DNA of 64,000 nt from Urechis unicinctus. Taxonomy: Eukaryota; Annelida; Polychaeta; Xenopneusta; Urechidae. This document shows, one piece after another, positions 24,480 through 36,592 of the stretch; within the stretch, counting starts at the first letter, position 1, and every line of letters begins with the position of its first letter. The stretch lies in assembly GCA_034190875.2 (NCBI GenBank), contig CM067343.1, positions 61,433,652-61,497,651 of the forward strand, written 5' to 3'. Made by a program: the position numbers and the translations under genes. The notes under the pieces are model-generated. The model was not told the DNA's origin. It did no database searches and saw only the letters and a list, made by a program, of their open reading frames with translations.

Positions 24480-25120
24480 AAATCTACAGCGCACTGGTTA
24501 TCATTAAAAACTAATAAATTGCTCTTCGTTGAGTTGAAAACGACACTATACTCAAATTGCTCACATGTTTCAATAATCATCTCGGCGGCAGTCAATGAGG
24601 GTGCAATTAGCGACAGGTCATCAGCATAACCAAGTGCCCCAACAAATTCATGACCAATATGACATCTAACATTATAGTGTGTAACAGACGGGTGATTAGT
24701 TTATCCATATATACACGGAATAGAATCGGTGACAGAACTGCGCCCTGCTTTACGCCGTATGTACAGATAAAGCTGTCCGAAATTCATTATCCCATTGCAC
24801 GCGCAATCGTTGCTGTGTATACATGTTTAACATCATCTTAGCTATGGTAGGACACATGCCTCGCTTGCGTAACAGCATAAACAGTTTAATATAATCAACG
24901 CGATCAAAATAACATCACATAACATGGAGAGCCATGAACAGCTTAGTATTCAATTACCTCTTTGAGAACAAATGAAGATTGCGCCGTCGAATGAGATGGT
25001 TTGAATTCGAACTGCAAGTTACTTGTCTGAAGAATATCAACATAAGATTCAATCAAAATATGTCAAGTAATTTCCCTGCTACGCTACTTATGGCTATGGA
25101 TCGGTAGTTTTCGCTAACTT
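24480..25120 (-). pseudogene. LINE reverse transcriptase palm with YADD motif
   Basis: No single frame spans this part, but the RT motifs are readable in turn on the minus strand. They are DRVDYIKLFMLLRKRGMC (about 24850-24907), then GVKQGAVLSPILF (24719-24757), then the catalytic GYADDLSLIAPS with its core at 24611-24631. The two Asp residues of the YADD catalytic pair are intact. Frame changes occur between the second and third blocks and again upstream. The combination of an intact catalytic box and scrambled frames indicates a moderately old copy. Confidence 0.9.
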
Positions 25121-25600
25121 TCATCGATTTCTTCCTATTCTTGTGGATAGGGACGAGCCTGGACAGCAACATGCCCTCTGGGAATACATATGTGACACCA
25201 TAACGCTAAATAATAATGACAAATGGATATACAGTTCATCGCAGCCATTTATGATATTATCAGATGAAAATGAGTTAATTGCATCGGATTTTCCTTTCTT
25301 TAGCCCACTCACTGCCCTTTTCACTTGGTCTACATTAACATAGTGAGCAGCGGTACAATTGCCCACGTTGCACTGGCAATGGATATCCTTTGAGAGCAGC
25401 TTCTTAACTTCTGACAGTTCAGATTCGTCGTAAGAAACGCTATTATATAATTCTTTATATTTGTCCTTAAAAAAAGCGCAGATATCTTCGTCCCCTTGAA
25501 CATTATCAATAAGAGACGGCACAGCTGCCGATTTTTGAGTTTTCTTATTCGCCTCCTGCAAGAAATCCCGCTCTTGATTATTGAGCAGAGCGCTCGCCAT
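25121..25600 (-). pseudogene. LINE pre-RT and first RT motifs
   Basis: This frame opens MASALLNNQERDFLQEANK. It carries AFFKDKYKELYNSV and VKRAVSGLKKGKSDA near residues 92-106, the usual lead-in to the fingers of LINE reverse transcriptase. A frameshift follows HMYSQ. The family-like continuation (EGMLLSRLVPIHKNRKKS) sits in another frame at about 25115-25175. In active elements this region binds template and starts polymerisation. Here it is broken. Confidence 0.85.
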
Positions 25601-25632
25601 GCGACCTGCCGCATATTGTTCTTGTTTGCGAA

Positions 25633-26220
25633 TTATGCTGCGTGAAACCCGCTTGTAATCCCTTTTAGCTTTGCATTTAATGTCTTTAAGGGTTCCAACA
25701 CAAGGGCCCCATTTTCAACCCATAAACGTGACCAGAATATCGATCTTTCTTTAGCGACATGTTCGCCCCTACCCGCTATTCTCTTTCGGCCACATTTTGC
25801 CAACGAGCTGTGGATTCCAGCTTTTACACTTGCATTGATTATATCATTGAAGTATTTGTCAATCATTTCATTATAGGTGTTACAACCAGATATGGTACAT
25901 GTCGCAGCAGATGTTGGTAGTTTGACATTTGACAAAAAACCGCTCAAGTAGCGTTTATAACTGGATATACTGCGTTTCGGTTTACTTGACTTTGAAACTT
26001 TGACATTCAAACTCAGAAAAACAGGGCTATGGTCAGATAAGTTGTCCCCATCATGAGTGCGTGTATATCTTGAGACTAACGGCAATATATGTGCAGATAA
26101 TATGAAATGATCCAAAACAGATCTTGCAATAGACATATCGCTCTCATAGGTGAAATCAATGACACTTGATCCAATCGACTCGCAAGGTCTCGAACCTTGC
26201 TGCTCACAGAGTGCATTCAT
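25633..26220 (-). pseudogene. LINE endonuclease C-terminal half and linker
   Basis: This 195-residue frame continues the endonuclease. FTYES at about 28-32, SVLDHFIL at about 39-46 and NLSDHSPVFLS at about 64-74 are the conserved closing elements of the APE fold. The His of SDH is a catalytic residue and is intact. The remainder is a Lys/Arg-rich linker ending in an RSIFWSRLWVENG segment, of the type found just before the reverse transcriptase in this group. It overlaps the preceding frame by four bases, showing a frameshift near 26218. Confidence 0.9.
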
Positions 26221-26747
26221 TGAAATTGTATTTCTTGAGCTATTGCGTCTAAAATCAGTGTTAGGTCACCCCCTAGAACCACGAAATCCACATCAGAGAA
26301 GGCGTTGATGATAGAATGGACATCGTTAAGAATTTCACTATAGGTATTGTTACATTGAGTTGAAGATGACACATCGCACGGCATGTACAAATTTATAACT
26401 AAAATTGAAGCAGATCGACCGTCACTATTTACAGTAACCACACAAGCAATGCATCTGACACTATTACATTGCACAAGACGGATTGAAAACTTCGAATCCC
26501 GCTTATGCAGAAATGCACAGCCTCCATATGGTCTCCCCTTGAGAACCCGAGATGAATCCATACCAGACACCCCAGCCACAATTATACCATCCAATTTAGT
26601 TTCCAGTACATCAAATTCGTTTTCATGTAACCAATGCTCTTGTAGAAATAGAACATCACATTCATTCATTAATTTCTGAATGTACACAATCGTATCATCC
26701 CTATGGCCTCTACTATCATATGTACAACACGTTAAGTTGTGACACAT
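26217..26747 (-). pseudogene. LINE endonuclease, N-terminal half
   Basis: This 176-residue frame starts MCHNLTCCTYDSRGHRDD. Visible APE endonuclease features are FLQEHWL with catalytic Glu at residue 37, GRPYGGCAFLHK at about 91-102, an INLYMPCD strand at about 118-125, and VVLGGDLT at 156-163. The family normally has GGDFN, and here the Asn position is Thr, a loss likely to impair cleavage. In active relatives this domain nicks target DNA for target-primed reverse transcription. After residue 163 the frame departs from the family pattern and continues in the next frame at 26220. The start codon matches the usual beginning of the domain, so little is missing at the N-terminus. Confidence 0.9.
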
Positions 26748-29199
26748 TGATAGTCAAAAAAAGTGACAAATACAACCTAATTGCGTTCCTGTTTACGGTA
26801 AAATCTCCTAAAATCTTCTAGCACATATGCTAATGTAATATACTGGTCAAAATACCGACCATGTATGTAACTATAGCAGAGGTCTATGTAACATACCCAG
26901 TTAAATGAACACTTGCAACTAACATTTCATACGCCGACTGACGCGGGTTGCATTGTGTCGGTGACACAAAAGAATGCTGTGTTATAAAAAACACTCATAT
27001 TCAACAAGTCCTTGACAATGCATATTAAGAACCAAAGGTGTATATGCTACTTCAACAAGTTAACAAATCCCACAACATTGCTCCATATACGCTGCTACGA
27101 GGTGATCTTATGAAACACAATGTCTGCCATCACGCCGTCTGCGTTGTATCCCATAGTAATTGGCTGACTAGTGTCAATCTGTTCTAATGGATTGAGGATA
27201 CCCCTACCGAATGGTAACCATTACAATAAGTTGCTACATACTATAATCAACCTTCAAATATAAGGCATATCTCGTTTGTTGACTAACATACTCAATCCAT
27301 GGAGATGGGAATATTGTAACCAAATGTCTTATGCGTATAAAAGTATGTGCTTATTTATATTCAAACGTCGGCAATAATATAGGCGATGGTCTATGAGCTT
27401 GTTATACTTTACCTTATATTTTCCTGGATGATATATTCCCATCAAAAATACAAATCTTGGTTGCTACATTCGGACGGTTATAAAAATGCAGCAATATTCT
27501 GCTCAAATAAAATCATATAGACTGGATCTTCTAAAAATGATGTCTCCGTCAATATTATCAATCTATTCGGTTGAAGCTGCGACTTGATACATCAAGTAAA
27601 GGGCTGATGGAAGTCCACCTAACAATCAAGCCTTTTTTCAAAGGCAGATGAAACTGTCAATCACCTTGGCTTTGCTATATCTGGAAAGGCAGATGAAACT
27701 GTCAATCACCTTGGCTTTGCTATATCTGGAGAGATTGATCGGAAGAGGGATATGTGAGACTGGCTAACAGATTTGCAATATTAGATACATGCTATGACAA
27801 AATGTCAGTTCTTGTCGCTGAAGAAAGGGAGATAGACAAGTAGGCTTTATTGCCATATGTCACCGTTAGTATTCTTGTTGGTTGCAAGTGATAGTGATAG
27901 CAATTAGAATTGGTATCCAGGCCTCAACTTTTTGTTCTTAACCTCTAGCACCCATAATTGCATTTACAGATCGTTTGCGATTGCCATTGACGTCCAAGTT
28001 TGCTCTCACCTTTTGTGATTCTATCTATGTAAATATTTCACGTGTCATTTCTCTTGATATAAGTGGTCATCTTTTGTATCAAGTGGGTCTTGTATTCTAA
28101 TATTCAACAGCTCATACATCGTTTAGTACGATCGTCACATTTTATTATGTGGAATAAATTTGCATCCAAAAACATATCACAGCTCCTAAAGTGAAAAGAG
28201 TAGACATTATGTTGAGGAGGGCTTTTTAATCTAATCCATTGTGATAACTGATGCAAAACACTGATTGATCACTTATCATGCCTGCATAGTTTCGACATAA
28301 GCATTTGCAACACAGCGAATTATTTTAATGAAACCATCGAAAAACTTAACACAGCATTCCATTATTTAAATTTGATGATTGGGAAAAAACAAAACATATT
28401 AGTTGGTCAACTCCAAGTTGGCCCTAGTAACATTAGAGCGATGAATTAGTTATTTGATTATTCTGTATTCATGGTACCCTGAAAGATATTATCCCCTGCG
28501 CTTTTTACACTATGGTGCAATTCTTGTGACAATTTTACTTTGCTTAAAAGCGACATTAGCAGCTTACTAGGATTGTCTTTTATGTATACCTCAGCGAATA
28601 ATATACTATTCTTCGAGACAAAACCCCTTTTCAGCGTTGTCGGATCATCAGCAAGAATTCCTTGTCAAATTCACAGATCATTAATCGTGAGATGCAGTCG
28701 CGAAAATCAGGTTAAACTAAAAGAAAGAGATGAATAACATGATTGATTAACTGACATTATGCAGATATTAGAGAGACTCATATGGGCTTATTTTTGACCG
28801 CGGGAATATGTCGCCATGCCAAACGTCACCTCAATATTCAACAGCTCACTGCGCACAATGATTCTACACGCGGAAACATATATCCCCAAACTATTCGAGA
28901 AGGCAACTACTATTTACATAGGCAAGGATGCAAGTATGTTGGTAACAAGAACAAAGGTATACAAATAATGTTCTCAATGATTCACTTCAACGCCTTGTGT
29001 TGGACAAATATAATGGACGCTATCATCATTATTGCGCAAAGAAATTAAGAATAACGATAACATTAAATCTGGTACTTGAATGTGGTTATTCAATAAATCC
29101 TTAAATATCTGTAACATCGATGTCTATTCGCTATCAAATAATTGAAGGACGAATAACACCAACAATTGATAAATAAACAAAGGAAATAATCTATGTCTG
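26748..29199. other. Sequence upstream of the LINE, no gene seen
   Basis: No LINE ORF1 and no other gene was recognised. The only clear structure is the 45-base tandem duplication at 27641-27730. Frames at 28540-28737 and 28782-29048 are unremarkable. Confidence 0.45.
27641..27730 (+). repeat. Exact 45-base tandem duplication
   Basis: Two perfect adjacent copies, 27641-27685 and 27686-27730, start aaggcagatgaaactgtc and end tatatctgga. Zero mismatches imply a recent event. Confidence 0.98.
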
Positions 29200-30440
29200 T
29201 ATTGGAAACAGCATTCATCTGTTGTGAACTACCGTGAGAGTGTCTGTGTTGAGGGTTAAGGGACAATATGTGTAAATGCATTAAGCGCACACTTTGCTAA
29301 ATTGTACAAATGTTCAATCAACATCTGGAACGTATGTTTGCACATGTTGTCAAATGACCATATAGCTGACGTTCACTAGTCGCTCTAAGGAAGATATTAC
29401 CAAACTTATCAGGCATTTGTTAGGCCCCATGTAGAAAATGCAACTTGATATAGATATGTTAGAAAGAGTACAAAAAAGATAGCGCTGATTGGGATTTACA
29501 TCTCTTAAAACACGGCGTCCGTGGGAACCACACACAGGTATGCAAAATGTTCAGTGGATTGGATAAATTAGTGTTTATTTGTTTTTCTCAGCTTTGCTTA
29601 CAACGCAATAGTTCGGGGAAGTTCGTACACCTTCACGAAACCTATAGCTAGGATAGAATTAAGAAGTAACTGTGGAGGAACGGTTAAGCATTGCATACAT
29701 TGATGAAATTCAAGCTAGAAACAATGAAAAATCAAATTTTACTTGCATCATCATTGCAAAATATTCACAAACGAAACCATCTGTTAAATCAACTTTTACG
29801 AAAGTTGAGGTCCGTGAATCGGTTGAAGGTAAAGCGACGTAATTTCTCTCTTCACAAAATGCGCGAAAAAAACCCTACGCATGACGTTTTCTGTATAATT
29901 GTTTCAGCAAACAAGTTACAACTGTCAAAGAGAGGTAGGTGTAGCATATATTATCAAAACACTCAAACGATGCTTCAAGATTCGCTCATATAAAGTGAAA
30001 TCACAAACGTTTCACTATGAAAACATCAGTAAGGCGCCCGAACGGCCCGGCATTACTAGACAAATTGTTGCCTCGCAACAGTCCAGGGACCCTTGAAAAA
30101 CTTTAAACTATGGGCGAGTACAACCCGCCGAATGGTGAGGATAGAACAATTACATCTATCCTCACAAAGCAAAGCAAGCAAAGTGATTCTATGAAACATG
30201 ACTGTAAAATCTTTAAGTATGAAAACATAAAGGCTAAACAGATGGCTAAAACTCTCACCATAACCACGATCTGCTACAGTTAACAAACCTACACTACAAA
30301 CCAAAAATACCTTTCAGTAAATATATAAAAAGCTCCCAAGCTAAGCGAGATTACATCATCAAACCGACACAGTCTGAAGTGATATTTGGCGGTTCTGATG
30401 ATGACATCTTTCATGTTACATCTTCTAAAGTGACTTATGC
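29200..30440 (+). repeat. Palindrome 1, inner left arm
   Basis: 29200-29560 aligns with the reverse complement of 36310-36760, sharing gacgtt-actagt-gctctaagg and aaaatgttca-tggatt. 29770-30110 aligns with the reverse complement of 34500-34970, sharing ctgtataattgtttcagcaa and then a nearly intact 60 bases to caaacgatg. 30240-30350 aligns with the reverse complement of 34230-34330, sharing gctaaaactctca and ccacgatctgcta. Identity looks like 70-85 percent in these patches. Confidence 0.9.
29365..29640 (+). pseudogene. LINE reverse-transcriptase C-terminal fragment (second family), left arm
   Basis: On the plus strand the pieces LVALRKILP, then FVRPHVENAT, then DIDMLERVQKR, then VCKMFSGLDKL appear in order in changing frames. 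They match the C-terminal region of Jockey/CR1-type reverse transcriptases, where RPHLEYA...DI..LE.VQRRA and a YK.FNGLD motif are typical. Several tens of codons are deleted and stops interrupt it. It is a 3' fragment only. The reverse complement of the homologous copy lies at 36000-36592. Confidence 0.75.
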
Positions 30441-33400
30441 ATCGACACTAGATACCGGAGAAACATCTCTCCATCCCATAAATATAATCAGTCAGCTTAC
30501 TTGCGCATAATCCGCTTACGTTAAGATACCTAATGAGACATACAATGTCTAAACTGTGTTCCTTAAAAAGTATATGAACGCCTCAATAATGGCGGTTGGC
30601 TGATAATTTCGTCGATAACAATAGTGCCGAGTTACGACACTCGACTTGATGTAGCCTAAGAAAATCCATACCAGACGGTTGCTAACGATAGTATTTTTCA
30701 ACCAATTATTTGCAAATAACTTAATAAATGGTCAGGTAATCAACGAACCCTGGGGGCGTACATCAATTACAAACTTATCAAGCAAACAAGCAGCACCTTA
30801 TTATGGTAGCTATTGATATGGTATCAGCGTTCCCTTAGAAATGCAGTTTAATGACGTAGCTGATGTTATATATAGAGAACGAAGGACTAGATGAAACTTA
30901 AGTAATGACTCAATAATCATTGAGATTTATGTACCTAAGGTGATATAAGATCTGGGCCTCTAGGGTACTGTCTCTTACAATTAACCCCGAATTTTGAAGG
31001 CAATAGAGATATAATTTGGCTGCAAGTTAGTTTGCGTGCTATCCTAGTCAAGATTGATGGAACCCCTGGATGATTTTGTGTTTACATCTGTTAATAAAAC
31101 AGTTATATTAACTTCCATTAAGTGAATATGCACGTTTTTAAAGAAAACACGCGACAATATTATTTTAACTTCACTTTTTAGCTGCACTTGTTTTCAGCAA
31201 CACAAATTTGGTGCTCACTCGTGATCAGCGTAGTAAAAAACTTGACCCGTTTTACTTGTTACTCGAAACCTTCAATGAGTGCCCGACAGCGATAGTAATA
31301 TCACCATCAACAGCGTTGACATAAAAGTCGGGGATAGTAAACGAGGCGGACGCTTTGTGAGGGGAACTTTTATCGGTGAATCGCTTTAAACCTTGTATTT
31401 GTTCGCTGTTTTCAAGCCTTATGTGCGACGTGTTTTGTTAAGTCTCCGCGAAACGAGTTTCCCCGCTCTCATCAATTGCAGCGCCGTCAGCCGGATGTGT
31501 TTTTTGTTTATCTTGCGGTAGCGCAACCAAATGCCTGTGTTTTATAATAAGGTCAGCAATCATCAAAGATCCACTCGGACTGAGCCCTCTTAGCGAAGCT
31601 ATAAACTATTTGTAGATACTGCAGAGTGTTTTCTCGTGGGTAATTAATGCCGTCCTTGACAGGGTTCCCGAGAACTCGAAGTCTCGTGTGTCTCGTTTGG
31701 ATGCGGGTTGTTTTGCTAACAAAAGTAATGAATCTATCACCATTTTTGCCTCCTTGTTGAATATTACTACAAATGAATGATTTGCAGACTTTCCAAGTGG
31801 TTTATATTTCGACCGTTGCTGCGCTCGTGTAGACATGTTTGCAACTAAAGTTTTAAATATATTTTATGTATGTCGAACCCAAATGATTCATGGAAACCTA
31901 AAAATGAGTATTGATTGTTTCAATTATGGCTTATCATAGTAAGAAACATCGTTTGATCTTATTGATAAAGGTACCAGCAAACATAGTTCAGTTCGCTTTG
32001 TACACAATAATTCATTTCTATTTTCTTTAGAATCCACGACTGTGCAAAGCCCGACTGTTGCATATGTCATAGAAGCGCTCAATTCTAGCAGTCATTGCGA
32101 GAATGTTCTTCCTATGTATGTTTCCATTTAACAATGATTGCTAGCAACCCGTGTTATCTTAGAATTATAAAGTCCGTCATGTAAATTCATGTATGTAGAG
32201 TTCCTAAGATGCGTATACAGCACATCTGCACACTATAGATTCCCCGGTGAAGTATTTATTTATTTATTTATTCGTTGTCTTATATCAGCAACAAGTCAAG
32301 TCCCGCGATAATTGTTCTGTCGCACATAAATCCATCACTTTTCTTAACAGTCCCTCATCTCCATGTGTGATCATGGTCGTAGATTGTGGTTGGATTCGTG
32401 TTCTGTAAGATTGCATATATCACTGAAATCACCATCGCTATTTCTGCATTGTGACTTTGATGTGCATATTGTATATGTTGCACACAAATTCTACAGCCAC
32501 TGCAACTCTCCGATTGAATTGTAGCTCAAAATAGTAGCATCAAAAATGGCTTTTTTGATAGGAGCAGAATTGTAAAGCTGCTAATAGTATCCCCAAAATC
32601 ATTCTTACTATCTAAAGTAGGGCGATGCAAATGTCTGCATGTCGATAGCTTTCGTACTTCTCTGCAACTCGCTTCCTTAACATAACGCTGGAGGCTGTGC
32701 TAAACAGGATCTGCTCGTGATATATTTGTTAGCCTGGAGCTTTTTAATTGTGGCAATCACTTTTTGAATAGCCTGTTTTTGAAAGAGAAAACCTTCGCGT
32801 AGACACCGTGCTATATGTAGCAATATTCACTTTTTTGCAAAGGCGTACCTCTTACGGAAATTGATTTTACTTTTAATTTGATCCGCAAAGAGTCTCTCAA
32901 CAAGTAAACAACATTTCATGAGCTTATAAGCACTTGATCATTACTTGTGCTAGTTATATTATAAACAGCGTACGATATTCGCTATGAAATTAACCTCACA
33001 TTACACAACTCAAATTGATTCGGTAGCGTGGATAAATTCATAATTTGAGTTGCAATGTCCCTGACAGTTGTAGCCCAGACACGAGAGGTGTTCACTCGGT
33101 GGAGTAGGTTTTTTGAACACATAGTTCAATGCATAAACAGGTGCAAGAAAAAACACCCCTTGGCCAACGTAAAGCTCATGTATCTCGTTTCGGAACATAA
33201 TTAGAGTTTCCAAATGATAAAACATACAGGGATTAAGCTACAAGGTATTCCTTATTACTTGTAACATTTTTAATTATAATTGAGTGCTATGAGGGAAGAA
33301 TAGCAGAAGTGTAAGCTACCCTACAGAGAGTATTGGTCTTTTAAAAATTATTTGAGCCATGTTATTACCTAATCTGTAAACACCGGCGGTTATTCTTGGT

Positions 33401-34229
33401 GGAAATCTTTTCCTCACATTGTCAACATCATCATTATTGTCGGATTTCATATGCAGGCTTTGGTACAATCAAGCAATGTACAATTATAATCACTCTCAAC
33501 GATCGATCTTGTGCAAAAATCTGTTTTGATTGCTTTGCATCATGCTAGCCTATGAAGGCGTCACATTGAGCATTGCTCCAAGCAACGTTTCTACAATATA
33601 TGATTATGCTCTGGCTTCTTCGCGCAACTGCATACAAGCCCTCGAGATTATACATCAACTTGTCTGTGTGACGTGTGTGTTACCTTAAGGACAACTTATG
33701 CAATTTGCATGCGCGAATTGACTTGTAATCAAAATACTGATTACTAATTACGTCATTGTTGGTTACAGAAGTGGCTAACATCTCAATAAAACTTGCTGCT
33801 CTTGACTTGCATAACATCTAGGCTATAAATATATTTCTACATTCACATTGGGACTTTCTGGTTATTGATCCAGCCTGCGACATGTCTTTAGCTATACATC
33901 ATTGGAATTAAGGCCTTAGCAAATTTGGTTGCAGTGTTCATGGTTTTACTCCGCAATATTATTAATGAATCCAACTCAAATATGTTCGGATCAGGTTTTT
34001 TATTGTTGGTGGCCAGTTATTAATATGATAAATGTACCTTAATGCTGGTGTTACCGACATGTGTAGGTAGGCTGTAGCGTTGTCCTATGATTCCATTGGG
34101 TTTGGCAATGCTGTAATTAAGCCCCTAGAGCCTGACAATTAGCCATGTCAAGCAGCATATGATATTAGTACAACTGCATAGTTGGTGTTCCACACTCGTG
34201 TAATCTCGATTACTTGGCGAGCTTTTTAT
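30441..34229. other. Central part of palindrome 1, no gene seen
   Basis: Between the innermost confidently matched arms there is about 3.8 kb, with an expected centre near 32.3 kb. I could not align its two halves by eye. It contains a TTTA microsatellite (32253-32272). No gene was recognised. Frames at 31606-31836 and 33010-33225 have no family resemblance. Confidence 0.4.
32253..32272 (+). repeat. TTTA microsatellite
   Basis: About five TTTA units, close to the estimated centre of palindrome 1. Confidence 0.9.
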
Positions 34230-34990
34230 ACTTTTACTGCAATCTAGTTTTAGACATAAAAGACAGCGAATGTTTGTTAACTTTAGCAGATCGTGGCTAT
34301 GTTGAGAGTTTTAGCTCTCTGTAAAGAGTACGCCAACCAAGTGGTTTCGTTTATGTGTTGAAACGTAACGTTTTTATACACATGTGTGATAGAATCCCCT
34401 TGCTCGCTTTGCTTTGGGAGGATTGATGCAACTTTTTCCTTACTCTTCGTGGGGGGGGGGGGGTGGGGGGAGGGGGGGGGGGTGTTGTACTCCGCCACAG
34501 TTAAAGTTTTTCAAGGGTCCCTGGACTGCCTCGAGACAGCCATTTGTCTAGTAATGCCGAGCCGTTCGGGCGCCTTCCTGATGTTTTAATGGTGCTACGT
34601 AAGTGCTCTCACATTGTGAACATGGCGGGCTGTCAGTCAACTGTTTGAGTTAATCAATGACCTAGTCGAGTTGCTCTTCGTTTTCTGAAAATGTAGTTTT
34701 GTTTAACGAATCTTCAAACATCGTTTGAGTGTTTCGATAATATATGCTACACCTACCTCTCTTCGACGGCTGTAACTTGTTTGCTGAAACAATTATACAG
34801 ATAATGCCATGCATTTATTCGTATTGCACCTTTTTTTGTGGGTGCTCTAAAACATTGTAGAGGCTCGAATGTTTTATTTATGCTGTGGGAAATGACGTCG
34901 CCTTGACTTCAACTGATTCACGTACCTCATCTTGCGTATAAGTTGATTTAACAGATTGGTTAATTTGTTACTATTTTGCCAATAAAACCA
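34230..34990 (-). repeat. Palindrome 1, inner right arm
   Basis: This is the inverted counterpart of 29770-30350. The match from 34500 to 34595 covers tttttcaagggtccctggac and a gttcgggcgcctt block. The match at 34710-34800 includes catcgtttgagtgttt and cacctacctctctt. A G-rich tract (34451-34482) lies in the gap between two matching blocks. Confidence 0.9.
34451..34482 (+). repeat. Poly-G tract
   Basis: Thirty G in 32 bases, broken by one T and one A. Its position in the left arm (about 30115-30230) has no G or C tract, so it arose in this arm. The proline-rich minus-strand frame across it is an artefact. Confidence 0.97.
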
Positions 34991-35999
34991 GCAAGTACAA
35001 GACTGTGGTATGCGCTAGATTGAATTTCCGTAAACCGTAACCGTTTTGTCGTAATTCACCACAATGACGTGATATGTGTACGCCTTCCTCATTCGCGTAT
35101 TTTTATTATCATCGGTATTGATATAAAAGTTTTTTATTCATACATTGCAGTATGTTGAGAGCATATGACGAATCCACCTTCTCATTTCTCAACGGGAGCA
35201 CGATCTGCGGGCAGTGAAGGATTGCAATGATCATAAACCTATTGGATCACACAAAACAGCTATCCCCAGGGAAACCTGGTTTGGAAGTTAATGTTGAATG
35301 AACCGCATTTCAGAGAAGTCGAGCAATACTGTTTCTCTATTTGAGGCCCGAACGCGAATTTGGTGAACAAATGGAAGTAATGTAATCAACACAAGGAGAC
35401 CGATGGAAATCAGCCCTAATGATTCTACACAGAATACTTGCATGTAGCATTCACTAAAATTGGGTGTGATACTATAGCCTTTACATCCGTAGAATGTAGC
35501 AACCGTAATGAAATCAAATTTACCAGCAATGATTCAACCACTGCCCTTGACATGTTCGTTTCTATAATGATTGAAATAATAACCCACAAGTAGTTTTATG
35601 CCACTCTGCATAGAACTTGCCAATATCTCTTTAAATCTAGTCAGTTGCTTCTAGCACATGAAATTAACTTAATTTATATTGAGTGATGACCAGATGTTGC
35701 CTCTTTGCCTTTCGGATGAATTTGATCAGTATTTTCTAAATATTCCACATCATGTGATCGGATGTAAATGGCGAGCTTTCAGCTGTGGGATCGAGTCCTA
35801 AAATTGTTCTTACATTTTAGTAATTAACTCAAATTGAACAGGTAGAGTCGGTTAAAGCATCAGGGTTAGCCGAAAACCAATCCCAAACTGAGCTCCTTTT
35901 AAGAATTAGACGCTTATTATCACATTTAAAGCACAAGAGAAAGTTTATATAAACTCCTATAGCCTTGATACAGCCAGGTCTATGAGACCTTCTTTTGCT
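34991..35999. other. Right-arm sequence without clear match, no gene seen
   Basis: No recognisable gene. It is not obviously matched in the left arm (expected near 29640-29770), so it may be an insertion or strongly diverged. Confidence 0.4.
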
Positions 36000-36592
36000 C
36001 TACGGGGTAGGGTGGAAAGGACAAAAATACCGTTAGGCCCGTAGGTGCCCTTCCAATGGTCATAAACAATTGACAACTTGTTAGGTTGAGTTAAAATATT
36101 ACTTTAAATACATATCAAGTTGGGTTTAAAAAGCGTTCAGCGAACTGGCTGAAACTACCATGGCTAGTAAACTATTCAGTGATGTCACAACGCGATTGTA
36201 AAATCTATTTCTACTTCTGCCCGAGCCAAAGATATCGTGAAAGTGTAGGATTGTCCTCGAAGTATTTAGTTCTCAGCCCTGCGAACTAGGAAAAACACAA
36301 ACGCTTATATCATCTAATCCATTGAACATTTTGTTTACCCATAAGAGGTACCCACGGAGACGCTGTGTTCTAAAAGATGTCAGTCCTACCAAGCGCAATC
36401 TTTATTGGTAACCTGTAACCGACATACCGTAATGAGTATCATTAGTATCACGCCCTTGTTCTCTTTGTGATATACCCATGTCATGTTGACGGAATGGTGA
36501 CCATGTCTAAATTGCATATTCTAAATAAAGCCTTAAAAATGTCTTATTAAGTTTGATAAAAAGAATCGCCCTTAGAGCAACTAGTAAACGTC
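36000..36592 (-). pseudogene. LINE reverse-transcriptase C-terminal fragment (second family), right arm
   Basis: On the minus strand the pieces read in order as follows. LVALRAILF is near 36588, then LRLYLEYAI and TWSPFRQHDM. GLTSFRTQRLRGYL and NKMFNGLDDI lie at about 36310-36391, then RGQSYTFT. RNRFYNRVVTSLN and SASSLNAFKTQLDMYLK lie down to about 36100. This is the normal end of a CR1/Jockey-like ORF2, with EYA..TWSP, RRLRGD-like, FNGLDDI and NSLP-like thumb features, but stops and frameshifts interrupt it. It is better preserved than its inverted relative at 29365-29640. No endonuclease or catalytic RT part is visible, so it is a 3' fragment. Confidence 0.82.

Larger units (their letters stand above)
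23796..26747 (-). mobile_element. Degenerate CR1/L2-like non-LTR retrotransposon (ORF2 region)
   Basis: On the minus strand, successive frames together cover a LINE ORF2 of about 980 codons. They run from an APE-type endonuclease (26747 to about 25900), through a linker and reverse transcriptase, to a C-terminal domain ending with a TGA at 23796-23798. The length matches a near-complete ORF2. The frame is broken by several frameshifts and by damage at key positions, so it cannot be active. No ORF1 was seen upstream in 26748-28500. The C-terminal pattern (a polar WRKCIR-type motif followed by an LLTGQ-like segment) is what I associate with the CR1/L2/Rex group. The clade assignment is a judgement and has not been tested by phylogeny. 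Confidence 0.9.
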
